Shown in pieces: positions 1 to 7,579 of a stretch of 10,363 nucleotides of DNA. A program made the translations under genes and the position numbers. The DNA lies in NCBI GenBank assembly GCA_021785805.1, contig JAJYEJ010000020.1, positions 3,489 through 13,851 of the forward strand, written 5' to 3'. Source of the stretch: Microcaldota archaeon. Its GTDB lineage: Archaea; Micrarchaeota; Micrarchaeia; Micrarchaeales; Micrarchaeaceae. Below the pieces are notes generated by a model. It saw only the letters and a program-made list of their open reading frames with translations, did no database searches and was not told where the DNA came from. Numbering within the stretch: the stretch's first letter is position 1; every line of letters begins with the position of its first letter.

Positions 1-1241
1 GCTACAGCAACGTCAACGCCGCAAACTGGATAAATGCGAACGCCGACCTGCAGATAACACTGTACGGATGGGCGGTCAACGCTATCGGATATCCAACAGG
101 GTCTTCTCCGATATCCAGGACGGTGACGTTCACCAGCCCTTCGGCCAATGCGCTGACATCGACAGGCCTGTACAACATCACAGACATAACGTTGAGCAGG
201 GCGTTGCCAGGCACGATAGGCGTGAACGCCTTCGCATGGAACGCGGTGTATGGTGACGCAGGCCAAAAGCTCGCAGAGCTGCAGTCTATCAGCCCAGGCG
301 TATTGTACCAACAGAGCGGAGTGCCATACCTGACATTGTCGCAGACCGCTGCTGGCAACGTGATATACAACCAGCAGAACAGCCAGCCACCGACGATATG
401 GTCACTGACATCAGAGGCTCAGGCCGCAGTGAATGCACAGGCGCAGTACTTCACATATACGACAAACGAAGTCGCTGTACCGTCGCAGACGACCTACGAT
501 CAGATATCGTTCGGCATAGACAACTCCACGGCAGGAGTGCAGGCTAACCCGGTGTTCCAGCTGAACTACACTGCAACGACAGGTGCAGCGGGCACGCACG
601 ACAACGTGACGTACACGCCGACAGGCCTATCCGGTTACAGTGGAACTCCATTCAGCGTAGAGCAAGGGTTCAGGACAGAGCGCGGAAGCAAGGTCGCATC
701 GATAAGCCCATCAAGCTTGACGATAGACATCGCGAAGGCCGTGGATACGCTGCAGTTCGCAGTGGGCGCAGTCAACACGACTACGACAACAGGACAGAAG
801 ACCTATGGTCCATTCGGAATAGGACAGCAGGTCGTGATGCCTGGAGTCAGCAACGTGAGCGTCTACAAGGTCGCCGCTAACATAACGGTGAAGAGCGGGA
901 ACTACACGATATCCGGTCTTGGAAACCTGTCAGCTGCGATAACAACCAACCCAGCAGTGGCAAGCACACCTGTACTGTTGACAAACCTGTCTACGACTGC
1001 CCCATTGGTAGTACTTGACTCGCAGGCAAGCCCGAGCAGCAACCTGATCCTGGTAGGATCCGGCTTCGTAAACTCGCTGTCCGGACAGCTGCAGAAGTCG
1101 TACAACATACCGATGACGACGACATCGCAGTACGTGCAGGCATATGGCAACAAGATACTGGTAGCAGGATACTACGCCAACCAGACGACTGCCGCAGCGA
1201 ACCAGTTCATACAGGAACTGTACGCACAGGCTGCACAGTAA
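1..1241 (+). CDS. S-layer-like surface glycoprotein, 3' part (5' truncated by window edge)
   Basis: The reading frame is open from base 3, with no start needed inside the window, and ends at TAA 1239-1241, giving 412 visible C-terminal residues. The composition is typical of a secreted archaeal surface protein: rich in Ser, Thr, Ala, Asn, Gln and Val, no visible cysteine, and at least eleven N-x-S/T sequons. Near the C-terminus, LILVGSGFVNSLSGQL followed by KILVAGYYANQTTAAANQF resembles the VGGP..N and VAG...T..AA blocks that close methanogen-type S-layer proteins. Asn is nearly always AAC, unlike the mixed usage in neighbouring genes, which suggests high expression. A strong hairpin and T-tract follow directly. 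The probable role is structural subunit of the external paracrystalline layer. The N-terminus and signal peptide are outside the window. Alternatives are another secreted adhesin-like protein. Confidence 0.7.
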   Translation, partial: YSNVNAANWINANADLQITLYGWAVNAIGYPTGSSPISRTVTFTSPSANALTSTGLYNITDITLSRALPGTIGVNAFAWNAVYGDAGQKLAELQSISPGVLYQQSGVPYLTLSQTAAGNVIYNQQNSQPPTIWSLTSEAQAAVNAQAQYFTYTTNEVAVPSQTTYDQISFGIDNSTAGVQANPVFQLNYTATTGAAGTHDNVTYTPTGLSGYSGTPFSVEQGFRTERGSKVASISPSSLTIDIAKAVDTLQFAVGAVNTTTTTGQKTYGPFGIGQQVVMPGVSNVSVYKVAANITVKSGNYTISGLGNLSAAITTNPAVASTPVLLTNLSTTAPLVVLDSQASPSSNLILVGSGFVNSLSGQLQKSYNIPMTTTSQYVQAYGNKILVAGYYANQTTAAANQFIQELYAQAAQ

Positions 1242-1248
1242 ATGGATT

Positions 1249-1310
1249 GAAGGGCTTTGCCCTTCCTTTCTATCTTTTTTATTTACTTTTTGATTCTTCT
1301 TCTTTCTTTT
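1249..1310 (+). terminator. Hairpin plus T-rich tract ending the S-layer-like gene
   Basis: GAAGGGC (1249-1255) and GCCCTTC (1259-1265) pair perfectly around a TTT loop, starting eight bases after the stop codon. A long pyrimidine tract with T runs (T6 at 1275-1280, T5 at 1287-1291) follows to about 1310. Archaeal termination depends mainly on oligo-T, and the added hairpin may stabilise the 3' end of an abundant mRNA. Confidence 0.75.
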
Positions 1311-1311
1311 C

Positions 1312-1392
1312 AGGCTCTTAGCGTAAGCCCTCCGTATTTTCCCCCGTGTCGACTGCGCCGTCAAAAAGCTGAAATATCCGAGAGGCTCTTAG
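1312..1392 (+). repeat. 10-bp direct repeat pair in the intergenic region
   Basis: AGGCTCTTAG occurs at 1312-1321 and again at 1383-1392, 71 bases apart start to start. The second copy ends six bases before the TATA box, where a BRE or regulator site would lie. Apart from these, the terminator and the promoter, I see no gene or RNA in 1242-1437. Confidence 0.4.
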
Positions 1393-1397
1393 TCATA

Positions 1398-1405
1398 TTT
1401 AAATA
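1398..1405 (+). promoter_or_regulatory. TATA box for the surface-protein operon
   Basis: TTTAAATA is centred about 36 bp before the ATG at 1438. With the usual archaeal spacing of about 25 bp, transcription would start near 1426-1428, leaving a leader of about ten bases that consists mostly of the AGGTG ribosome site. A copy of the 10-bp repeat AGGCTCTTAG (1383-1392) sits just upstream. Confidence 0.6.
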
Positions 1406-1426
1406 GCTTTCTTTGCAATAATGCAC

Positions 1427-1431
1427 AGGTG
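1427..1431 (+). promoter_or_regulatory. Ribosome binding site AGGTG
   Basis: AGGTG is complementary to the conserved archaeal 16S 3' end (CACCUCC) and lies six bases before ATG 1438. The same pentamer precedes the starts chosen for the methyltransferase-like gene and serS, so it looks like the preferred site in this genome. Confidence 0.6.
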
Positions 1432-1437
1432 TAAAGG

Positions 1438-3585
1438 ATGAAGTGGCAGGCTCTCCATGTTGTTCTATTATCGATGCTCATCGTGCCGATGCTCAGCTCT
1501 GCCGCGTCTACGTCCAACACGGTGTCCAACACCGTAAGCGCTAACACGCTCAACGGCTTCCTCCTGACATACATCCCCAAATCTGTAATAGCGAACTCCA
1601 TATTCATCAACGCGAGCGCGAACGGGAACAACTACCTGATAATGGAGATAAACGGAAGGGCCTCTGCGGAGCTGATAGTCAATATAACCAATGGATATTC
1701 ATTCGTCACCAACTCCAGCACCGCGTATGGCGTATATGAGCCTTACCTGATGGCTAAGTACTATCCGAACCAGAGCGTGATCAACTATCTCGGCACAGGC
1801 ATGCGCTCATACATAAACTCCAGCCACGACAGCCTCAACCAGTGCCTGCAGGTGACTGGACTTTCAAACTACCTCTGCGCCCCGAACACCAACACGACGA
1901 CATGCATACAGAACTCATGCGGCACCGTGCCGATATGCAGGGACTACCTGTTCTACGGGGGCATAGGGAACAACAAGCCCGGCATCCCAGTAGGTATGTA
2001 TGGCGGGATACTGAACTTCTCGTATGACTACTATCATATGAACAACAGCTACAACCAGTATCTTGTGGACCTGAACCAGCTAAATACCATAAACTTCCCC
2101 ATCGTGATATCGGAGCTCAGCTCCCTGGAGAATAACATATCCACGATAACAGCTACGATGCCGGAGAATCCCCTGTTCCCCAACCCCCCATACATGAACG
2201 TCACGCAGGAGCAGGCGACATGCTCGCAATACACCACAGGCGCGTACACGGGCCCATGGTACTGCTATTCGATAGGGCTGTGCGGCGCAACCACCTTCAA
2301 TTCGATAACGCTGGACAACCTGAGCTCCACGCTGACCAGGCTTTCCAATCTTCCGATAACTTCGCAGGCCATATCGTCCCTGGGCGACAACGCCACCATT
2401 AACGCGGAGTTCTTCATAACCCCCGTGCTCATGGCGCAGAAGCTCCATCAGCTCAACATCACCATAGCATCCTACCTTCCGGCGTATAACTCGATAACAG
2501 CCAATGCAAGCATAATCGTCGAGCTGTTCCACAACGCATCGCTCAACGCATCTGTCGTCGCCCTGCAGGACACCCTCTCTAGGATAAGGTCCAACGGCGC
2601 AGACCAGAACATAACCATGGCCGCCAATCAGCTGAGCTCCGGGATAAGCAACCTGACCAGGCTCTACGCGAAGGTGGCTCCATATTACCTGCCTTTGTAC
2701 TACGGCGCTCAGAACAATACCGACCGCATAGAGTCCATGGAACTGGACTACCAGGGCAATGCGATGCCGTATCCGCTTGTTGTCGCTGCAGATCAGCAAT
2801 CCGCAATAAACAGGAAGATCGATTCAGGGGTGTCCGGAAGCTCTGAGCTAAGCTCGCTCAACACCCAGGTATCGCAGATAGCCACAGCGCTGAAGGGCGT
2901 ATCCGCACCATTCAGTTTCGCCCTCCTGACCAAGGAGATCGACGGGCCATGGGCGACATCCCTCCTGTCCGGCATGTCTGGCACCATAAGCTCCAAGGAT
3001 GCCGGAGCGGCCCTCTACGCCTCCGTGCTGTCGTTCGTCATCGGCATAATAATCCTGTTCATGATATACGAGCTCACATACGCGAGGCTCTCAGGCAAGC
3101 ACAAGATCCACATGAAGTCCGGGGTGAAGAGGGCATGGGCCATAGTATTCTCCATGCTGTTCATAATCGTCCTGGCATACATGTTCACGACCTACGCCTT
3201 TGCGCAGTCCGCCAACAGCTTCCTGCCGCTGTCCGGATTCAAGGCGCTCCTGCCCGGGCATACGGTCTACCTTGCACTTAACAACGTAACAGAAACCGCA
3301 TCGATATCGCAATGCATAACAACGATAAACTCGACGCTTATCGGAGAGAAGGCAAGGCTCCAGGTCGTAAGCATATCGAACATGAGCTGCACGATATCCG
3401 GAGCCACTGTCAACGGCACAGCCTGTTACGACAGGATCGTGTCCACAGGCGCACCCGTGATAGAGGTATACGGATCGCAGAACGTCTCGATAGCCTATAG
3501 CGGGATGTACGGCGACATACTGCACGCCAGCAGCGCAGCATCCGATGGCTATTCCTGCATGCTAGGGTCGGCGCTCTCGCGATAA
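1438..3585 (+). CDS. Secreted, membrane-anchored sequon-rich surface protein (715 aa), family not recognised
   Basis: The N-terminus (residues 1-22, hydrophobic core LHVVLLSMLIVPMLSSA) is a signal peptide. A large external region of about 500 residues follows, with more than twenty N-x-S/T sequons and eight cysteines (136, 147, 156, 161, 167, 262, 276, 282), many of them likely disulfide-bonded. Two membrane helices (about 524-546 and 566-588) flank a basic cytoplasmic loop (TYARLSGKHKIHMKSGVKR). A second external domain (about 600-715) carries Cys 626, 651, 663 and 707. That last helix-plus-domain unit resembles the whole product of the next gene, which starts 20 bases downstream. I do not recognise the family. 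Position and topology suggest an envelope or S-layer-associated complex, which is an inference. The ATG at 1438 is supported by AGGTG and a signal peptide beginning at residue 1. Confidence 0.8.
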   Translation: MKWQALHVVLLSMLIVPMLSSAASTSNTVSNTVSANTLNGFLLTYIPKSVIANSIFINASANGNNYLIMEINGRASAELIVNITNGYSFVTNSSTAYGVYEPYLMAKYYPNQSVINYLGTGMRSYINSSHDSLNQCLQVTGLSNYLCAPNTNTTTCIQNSCGTVPICRDYLFYGGIGNNKPGIPVGMYGGILNFSYDYYHMNNSYNQYLVDLNQLNTINFPIVISELSSLENNISTITATMPENPLFPNPPYMNVTQEQATCSQYTTGAYTGPWYCYSIGLCGATTFNSITLDNLSSTLTRLSNLPITSQAISSLGDNATINAEFFITPVLMAQKLHQLNITIASYLPAYNSITANASIIVELFHNASLNASVVALQDTLSRIRSNGADQNITMAANQLSSGISNLTRLYAKVAPYYLPLYYGAQNNTDRIESMELDYQGNAMPYPLVVAADQQSAINRKIDSGVSGSSELSSLNTQVSQIATALKGVSAPFSFALLTKEIDGPWATSLLSGMSGTISSKDAGAALYASVLSFVIGIIILFMIYELTYARLSGKHKIHMKSGVKRAWAIVFSMLFIIVLAYMFTTYAFAQSANSFLPLSGFKALLPGHTVYLALNNVTETASISQCITTINSTLIGEKARLQVVSISNMSCTISGATVNGTACYDRIVSTGAPVIEVYGSQNVSIAYSGMYGDILHASSAASDGYSCMLGSALSR

Positions 3586-3594
3586 TTCCATAAT

Positions 3595-3600
3595 GAGGGA
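3595..3600 (+). promoter_or_regulatory. Ribosome binding site GAGGGA
   Basis: This purine run lies five bases before ATG 3606, in the short gap after the upstream stop codon. It supports translation of the next gene as part of the same transcript. Confidence 0.4.
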
Positions 3601-3605
3601 CCAAC

Positions 3606-4172
3606 ATGGCGCAAAAGAAGGCTGATGGAAAGGAAGCGAAGAAGACCGCCAGGCCGAGGAGGACGCAGCCGAATGAGGGCGGTTCCACGAGCAGGAAGGC
3701 GATGGCGGTCATCGGCATCATAGTCATAGTGTTTGCCATAGCCGGATTCTCAGTATATGGCCTGAATAGGCAGTCTCCTGGAGCCAGCTTCTCCACATTC
3801 AAGCAGAACTTCGATTCCGCGAAGAATGTCGCCATAGTGCTCACCTATAACACAACCACATTCCCAAGCACATTGGACTGTGCCACGGCTGTGATAGAGG
3901 GACTGGTGGGGACGGCACACAGGAACGAGAGCACCATAGACTTCATGATACTCAACGGCAATGTCTGCACGGCGCAGAACGGGCTCGGGAGCGGCTCAGG
4001 GCAGCCATACAACACCACATTCCAGAACTGTACGCGCCTAGCCGGCAGCGAGCCCAGCATATTCATAAACTACAGCACGACCAACTCCAGCATAATAACG
4101 CCGACCCAGCTTCACATATACGGCGACGCGAAGTTCATGGCGGAGTGCGGAGTGGCTTCCGAGATAAGCTAA
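3606..4172 (+). CDS. Single-pass membrane protein with external four-cysteine domain (188 aa)
   Basis: The first 31 residues are strongly basic and likely cytoplasmic (MAQKKADGKEAKKTARPRR). One helix follows at about 33-52, then an external domain (about 70-188) with six N-x-S/T sequons and Cys 92, 121, 142 and 181. The helix, linker and domain parallel residues 566-715 of the upstream protein. Shared landmarks are a hydrophobic strand before the first Cys, an N-x-CT segment at the second, a PxI....Y...N.SI stretch, a YGD triplet and a final Cys near the C-terminus. The gene is 20 bases after its neighbour, so co-transcription is very likely. I do not recognise the family. A partner subunit of the upstream protein is the simplest reading. 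It has no cleavable signal peptide, and the orientation (basic end inside) follows the positive-inside rule. Confidence 0.75.
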   Translation: MAQKKADGKEAKKTARPRRTQPNEGGSTSRKAMAVIGIIVIVFAIAGFSVYGLNRQSPGASFSTFKQNFDSAKNVAIVLTYNTTTFPSTLDCATAVIEGLVGTAHRNESTIDFMILNGNVCTAQNGLGSGSGQPYNTTFQNCTRLAGSEPSIFINYSTTNSSIITPTQLHIYGDAKFMAECGVASEIS

Positions 4173-4200
4173 TCGTAGGCGTAAGGGCGCAACAGGCAAA

Positions 4201-4205
4201 AGGTG
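4201..4205 (+). promoter_or_regulatory. Ribosome binding site AGGTG that sets the GTG 4211 start
   Basis: AGGTG lies five bases before GTG 4211. The longer alternative at GTG 4145 would overlap the upstream gene by 28 bases, adds 22 residues with no family counterpart, and shows no comparable site. Confidence 0.6.
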
Positions 4206-4210
4206 TATCA

Positions 4211-4945
4211 GTGGATCCTCAAAAGGAGTTGAAGATAAACCTAGGCACTAACATATTCGGGATAGACGGCTGGGTGAACATCGATGGCGATGCCAGGCTG
4301 CTTGTGGGGAGCAACAAGGTGCTGAAGGCGATGGTGAAAGCCCTGATAAAGGCGCATATACTTAACGTGCCGATCGACGTCATCCTTACGCCTCCTCCGA
4401 ACTTCAGGCACATCAACCTCCTCAAGTGCAGGCTCCCTTTCAAGAGCGGTTCGGTAAGCTATTGCTATACCTCGCATTTCATAGAGCACATACCAAGGCC
4501 GAAAGCCGCCATGCTGATGAAGGAGGTGCACAGGGTGCTAAAGCCGAATGGCATGATACGCTTGGTCGTACCGGACCTCGAGCTTGTGGCGAAGAACTAC
4601 TACGACGCCATAAACGGCGACAAAGCGGCGATAGGCTGGTGGAAGGAGAAGTGGCCGGAGTTCGACGGGCCGACGCAGAAGTTCAACGCCTTCTTCTTCA
4701 AGTTCGCGAAGGAGGACGTCAAGTATCTCGGCTTCAAGAGCCCGTTCACAAGGCTCCTCAAGAGGGTATTCGTCCCCGACATGGGCCACCAGTGGATGTA
4801 CGACTTCTACGACCTTAAGTCCATGCTGTCTGAGGCTGGATTCAAGGGGATAACGAGGGCAAGGTTCAAGGTCGGCAAGGTGCCGGATGCGGCTCGCCTC
4901 GATAACAGGGAGGACGAGAGCATCTACGTAGAAGCTAGAAAGTAG
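4211..4945 (+). CDS. SAM-dependent methyltransferase-like protein (class I fold, COG4627-like)
   Basis: From GTG 4211 the protein has 244 residues. It opens with KINLGTN (residues 8-14) and GWVNIDGD, matching the LNLGCG...GWxNVD start of predicted SAM-dependent methyltransferases of the COG4627 type. Next come the acidic-loop region CYTSHFIEHI (85-94), KEVHRVLKPNG (104-114) and VVPDLE, which are typical of the Methyltransf_11 fold. HQWMYDFYDLKSMLSEAGF near the C-terminus also fits. The glycine-rich motif I reads NLGTN instead of NLGCG, so SAM binding may be altered, and a catalytic role is not certain. The gene lies 38 bases after the four-cysteine protein on the same strand. Relatives often sit in surface glycan loci, so a surface-polymer or glycan substrate is a reasonable guess but is not shown here. 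Confidence 0.75.
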   Translation: MDPQKELKINLGTNIFGIDGWVNIDGDARLLVGSNKVLKAMVKALIKAHILNVPIDVILTPPPNFRHINLLKCRLPFKSGSVSYCYTSHFIEHIPRPKAAMLMKEVHRVLKPNGMIRLVVPDLELVAKNYYDAINGDKAAIGWWKEKWPEFDGPTQKFNAFFFKFAKEDVKYLGFKSPFTRLLKRVFVPDMGHQWMYDFYDLKSMLSEAGFKGITRARFKVGKVPDAARLDNREDESIYVEARK

Positions 4946-4949
4946 CTTC
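4931..4949. terminator. Inverted repeat between convergent genes, overlapping the methyltransferase stop
   Basis: GAAGCTA (4931-4937) and TAGCTTC (4943-4949) form a perfect 7-bp stem around GAAAG. The second arm contains the TAG stop of the methyltransferase-like gene, and prf1 ends at 4956 on the other strand. It may serve as an mRNA 3' end in both directions, but no T-tract follows on either strand. Confidence 0.35.
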
Positions 4950-4955
4950 GCCCGC

Positions 4956-6155
4956 TCACTGCTTGTACTTCAGCATCGCGGCTATGCCGCCGAAGCCCAG
5001 CAGCAGCTCCTTGCCGTACTGGCTCTCCGGGTTTATGAACACGACCTCTATCCCCATATTGTCAGCGAGCTCTACGAGCTCCTCTATGGCGTCCGTCCGT
5101 CCGGTTGTCTCGAGGTTGCCCCCGCACTCATGCTTGGTCTGCCTGGCATTGCCTTTCTCTATCGTAGAGAACTCCTTGCCGCAGGTGTTGCACCTATAAC
5201 TTACATTAAAGAGTTCCACATCCTCGCTCAATATCAGCCTAACCGCATTGCCGGCCTCGAGCGCAGCCTTGACCTTCTCGTAGCCTGAGGCGGCGAGCCC
5301 GCCATGCGCAAGCTCTGACAGGAATCTCTCCATAACCTTCCTCTCCTTTATGGCTACCTGCTCCTCGAGGATCTCCTTGGACCTCTCAAGAAGCTCGTTG
5401 ATGCCCATGTGCTCGTCGGTATAACCTGTGTCGAACACGCCAAGCACCTTTATCTGGTAGTTCATTCTCTCCGATTTCACAAAGTTCTCCTTTGTGGGTC
5501 CAGGGCCCCCGACCACCACGCCGAGTATCTTGAAGCCGTTCTTCGCGAAGAGGTCGTCCACGGCATCTGCCACCCTCTTGAAGTATTCTTCTATCCCCTC
5601 AAGGTGCTGCCTCTCGAATCTGGCCTGGGATTGCCCTCCCTTCCTGACCTTCGCATGGGCGAAGGACCTTATCTTTTTCTCCACCGTGACATGGGTTCCC
5701 CGCAGCAATGCGACCGTCGCTTCTCTTCCGTCCATGACCACGAGCGCGTACATATCCTTGGCCTCCATCATTGACTCTATCGGCTCCAGTAGGAACGACG
5801 AGTCGCACCTGTAGATGTTCGTCTTTATCGGCTGAAGCGGCTCCATCGAGAAAAGTTCGATATCGGGCTTAGCCTGCTCGGATGAGATGTTACCGCAGAA
5901 TATGGCAAGCCCGTTCTTCGGGGCCTGCCTATAGAGCTTAAGGTACTGCATGATCTTGTCTATCGCTCCCTGGACGTTAAGCCTGGTGCTCTTGGACTTG
6001 ATGTTCGACGCCTGGCCGTGCTCGTCGCGCAGCTTGCCCACCACATCCGATATCTGGGTGCCAGGGGGAACATACAGGCTTATGAGCTCAGTGCCGGCTC
6101 CCTTTACTGAAGCAAGCCTCTTGAGTTCTCTCTTAATATCATATTCCTTTTTCAT
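4956..6155 (-). CDS. prf1: Peptide chain release factor aRF1
   Basis: This class-1 release factor reads all three stop codons in the A site and triggers hydrolysis of peptidyl-tRNA. From ATG 6155 it has 399 residues, close to the family norm. Domain 1 carries NIKS (51-54) and YRCDSSF (115-121, the YxCxxxF stop-decoding motif). Domain 2 has GGQ (173-175) in the context RKGGQSQARFERQ. Domain 3 has C322-x2-C325 and C344 of the small metal-binding insert found in archaeal proteins; the usual fourth ligand is replaced by a nearby His or another residue. A GTG nine bases upstream adds only three residues. I prefer ATG because a TATA box lies 26 bp before it and no Shine-Dalgarno sequence is present, which fits a leaderless mRNA. 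It lies downstream of serS on the same strand. Confidence 0.95.
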   Translation of the reverse strand: MKKEYDIKRELKRLASVKGAGTELISLYVPPGTQISDVVGKLRDEHGQASNIKSKSTRLNVQGAIDKIMQYLKLYRQAPKNGLAIFCGNISSEQAKPDIELFSMEPLQPIKTNIYRCDSSFLLEPIESMMEAKDMYALVVMDGREATVALLRGTHVTVEKKIRSFAHAKVRKGGQSQARFERQHLEGIEEYFKRVADAVDDLFAKNGFKILGVVVGGPGPTKENFVKSERMNYQIKVLGVFDTGYTDEHMGINELLERSKEILEEQVAIKERKVMERFLSELAHGGLAASGYEKVKAALEAGNAVRLILSEDVELFNVSYRCNTCGKEFSTIEKGNARQTKHECGGNLETTGRTDAIEELVELADNMGIEVVFINPESQYGKELLLGFGGIAAMLKYKQ

Positions 6156-6177
6156 GGTAACCACTAAGGTAAGTAGG

Positions 6178-6185
6178 TATTTAGA
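6178..6185 (-). promoter_or_regulatory. TATA box for a leaderless prf1 transcript
   Basis: On the minus strand, TCTAAATA is centred about 26 bp before ATG 6155, so transcription should start at or next to the A of the ATG. It occupies the short gap after the serS stop (6192-6194). prf1 can therefore be expressed independently of serS. Confidence 0.55.
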
Positions 6186-6191
6186 TGGCTG

Positions 6192-7487
6192 CTACCTCCC
6201 GCCTATCCTTTCCTTTCCCATGTACTGCACAAGGGCATCCGGTACGGTTATTGTGCCATCAGCGTTTGCGTAGTTCTCGGCTATCGCCGTCAATGCGCGC
6301 TCTATCGATATGGCTGTGCCGTTAAGCGTATGCACGTATCTGCGTTCTCCCCTATCGTCATACTTTATATCGAGGCGTACGCTCTGCCAGTCGGTGCAGT
6401 TTGACGCGGAGGTTAACTCCCTGTATCTCTGCTGGCTCGGGAACCATCCCTCAAGGTCGATCTTCTTTGCGGCTACTATCCCGATGTCCCCGGTGCACAT
6501 CTCGATGACATGATATGGGATCCCGAGCCGCTGGAATATCCCCTCCTCGTTGGCGACGATCTCATCGTATATGCGCGATGACTCTTCCTGGCTGCAGAAT
6601 ACGAACTGTTCCACCTTGTCGAATTGGTGAACCCTGAAGATGCCTTTCGTATCCTTTCCATGCGATCCGGCTTCTCTCCTGAAGCATGGACTGACTCCGA
6701 CATACTTGAGGGGCAGCTCCTTCGCCGAGAAAACCTCACCCGCATGCATTGCCGCGATCGGATGTTCGGACGTGGCGATAAGCAGCAGTTCCTCCCCTTC
6801 CCTCATCTCCTCCGGCTTCGCCTCCATCGGTCTTCCTGCAGTGTAGAGCGCATCTTCAAAGTCACCCAGCCCTGTCACGCCCTTGTAGTATTCCTTCTTC
6901 ATCATGTAGGGGGTCTGTAGAGGCACATAGCCTTTCTCCACGAGGAAATCGAGCGCATACCGTTCAAGGGACTTGGCAAGAAGCACAAGGTCCCCCTTCA
7001 GGTAATAGAACCTGGCTCCTGCGACCTTCGCTGCCCTCTCGACGTCAACTAATCCGCTTTTCTCCAATATCTCGGTATGGCCACCTGCCACCGCGGCCTT
7101 CGTCTCTCCCCATCTCCTAATCTCGACATTCTCCGTCTCGTCCTTTCCGTACTTCACCGACCCGTGGAGGACATTAGGCATGTTCCACATCAGGTGGTTG
7201 ATCCTGTCCTCATAGCTCGGCAGCTCTGCCTCTATCTTGTTTATCTCCGCCTTTACTGCGGCGAGTGCGGAGATCCTTCCATCGGCATTGCCTCCCTCCT
7301 TCTTGATCGCGGATATCTCGAGGCTCTCCCTGTTCCTTCTCGCCTGCAGCTCCTGGAGCTTGGTCTGTAGCCCTCTCCATTCCTCGTCGAGCTTGAGCAG
7401 ATCGTCTATCGGGTAATCGCTCTTCCTGCGCTGCAGGGACTCCCGTATCTCCGCTATGTGGTCCCTGACGTACTTCGTAGTGAGCAT
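6192..7487 (-). CDS. serS: Seryl-tRNA synthetase (common, non-methanogen type)
   Basis: This enzyme charges tRNA-Ser with serine using ATP, in the cytoplasm, as a class II synthetase dimer. From ATG 7487 it has 431 residues, the usual length. The N-terminus (MLTTKYVRDHIAEIRESLQRR) and the Lys/Glu-rich helices at about 30-100 form the tRNA-binding coiled-coil arm. The serine-binding TSE lies at 239-241, motif 2 begins at FRRE (269-272) in FRREAGSHGKDTKGIFRVHQF, SASNC follows later, and motif 3 is LNGTAISIERAL with Arg 397 and ends in VPDALVQYMG. The zinc-site architecture of the rare methanogen SerRS is absent. GTG 7499 is an alternative start, but it lies inside the AGGTG ribosome site that serves ATG 7487, so I reject it. 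The gene faces the tRNA-Leu divergently. Confidence 0.95.
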   Translation of the reverse strand: MLTTKYVRDHIAEIRESLQRRKSDYPIDDLLKLDEEWRGLQTKLQELQARRNRESLEISAIKKEGGNADGRISALAAVKAEINKIEAELPSYEDRINHLMWNMPNVLHGSVKYGKDETENVEIRRWGETKAAVAGGHTEILEKSGLVDVERAAKVAGARFYYLKGDLVLLAKSLERYALDFLVEKGYVPLQTPYMMKKEYYKGVTGLGDFEDALYTAGRPMEAKPEEMREGEELLLIATSEHPIAAMHAGEVFSAKELPLKYVGVSPCFRREAGSHGKDTKGIFRVHQFDKVEQFVFCSQEESSRIYDEIVANEEGIFQRLGIPYHVIEMCTGDIGIVAAKKIDLEGWFPSQQRYRELTSASNCTDWQSVRLDIKYDDRGERRYVHTLNGTAISIERALTAIAENYANADGTITVPDALVQYMGKERIGGR

Positions 7488-7496
7488 CCTTACCAG

Positions 7497-7501
7497 CACC
7501 T
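7497..7501 (-). promoter_or_regulatory. Ribosome binding site AGGTG for serS
   Basis: On the minus strand AGGTG lies nine bases before ATG 7487. It covers the GTG at 7499, which argues that the GTG is part of the ribosome site and not the start. Confidence 0.6.
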
Positions 7502-7530
7502 ATAATTCCAACTAAAAGAATAAAAGCGAT

Positions 7531-7550
7531 GCGTTTATATTATATATCGC
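7531..7550. promoter_or_regulatory. Shared AT-rich promoter region between serS and tRNA-Leu
   Basis: GTTTATATTATATAT can be read as a TATA box on both strands. On the minus strand ATATAAAC (7540-7533) predicts a serS start near 7510 and a leader of about 23 bases including AGGTG. On the plus strand TTTATATT (7534-7541) predicts a start near 7565 and a tRNA leader of about 15 bases. The exact boxes are uncertain. Confidence 0.45.
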
Positions 7551-7579
7551 CGAAATAGCAATAATCTCGTTATATTCAT

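Noticed and set aside
930..1364. Minus-strand 144-codon open frame across the S-layer 3' end and terminator
   Set aside because: Its basic N-terminal part is the T-rich terminator read backwards (Lys runs), and the rest is antisense to the S-layer-like gene.
2080..2799. 239-codon minus-strand open frame inside the 715-residue gene
   Set aside because: It is a shadow of a strong plus-strand gene; its composition is rich in Arg, Gly, Val and Tyr as expected for antisense reading, and it has no recognisable domain.
4145..4210. Longer methyltransferase start at GTG 4145
   Set aside because: It overlaps the upstream gene by 28 bases, has no ribosome site and adds residues outside the domain; GTG 4211 has AGGTG at good spacing.
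7488..7499. serS start at GTG 7499
   Set aside because: The GTG is part of the AGGTG ribosome site for ATG 7487, and the family's N-terminus aligns with the ATG.
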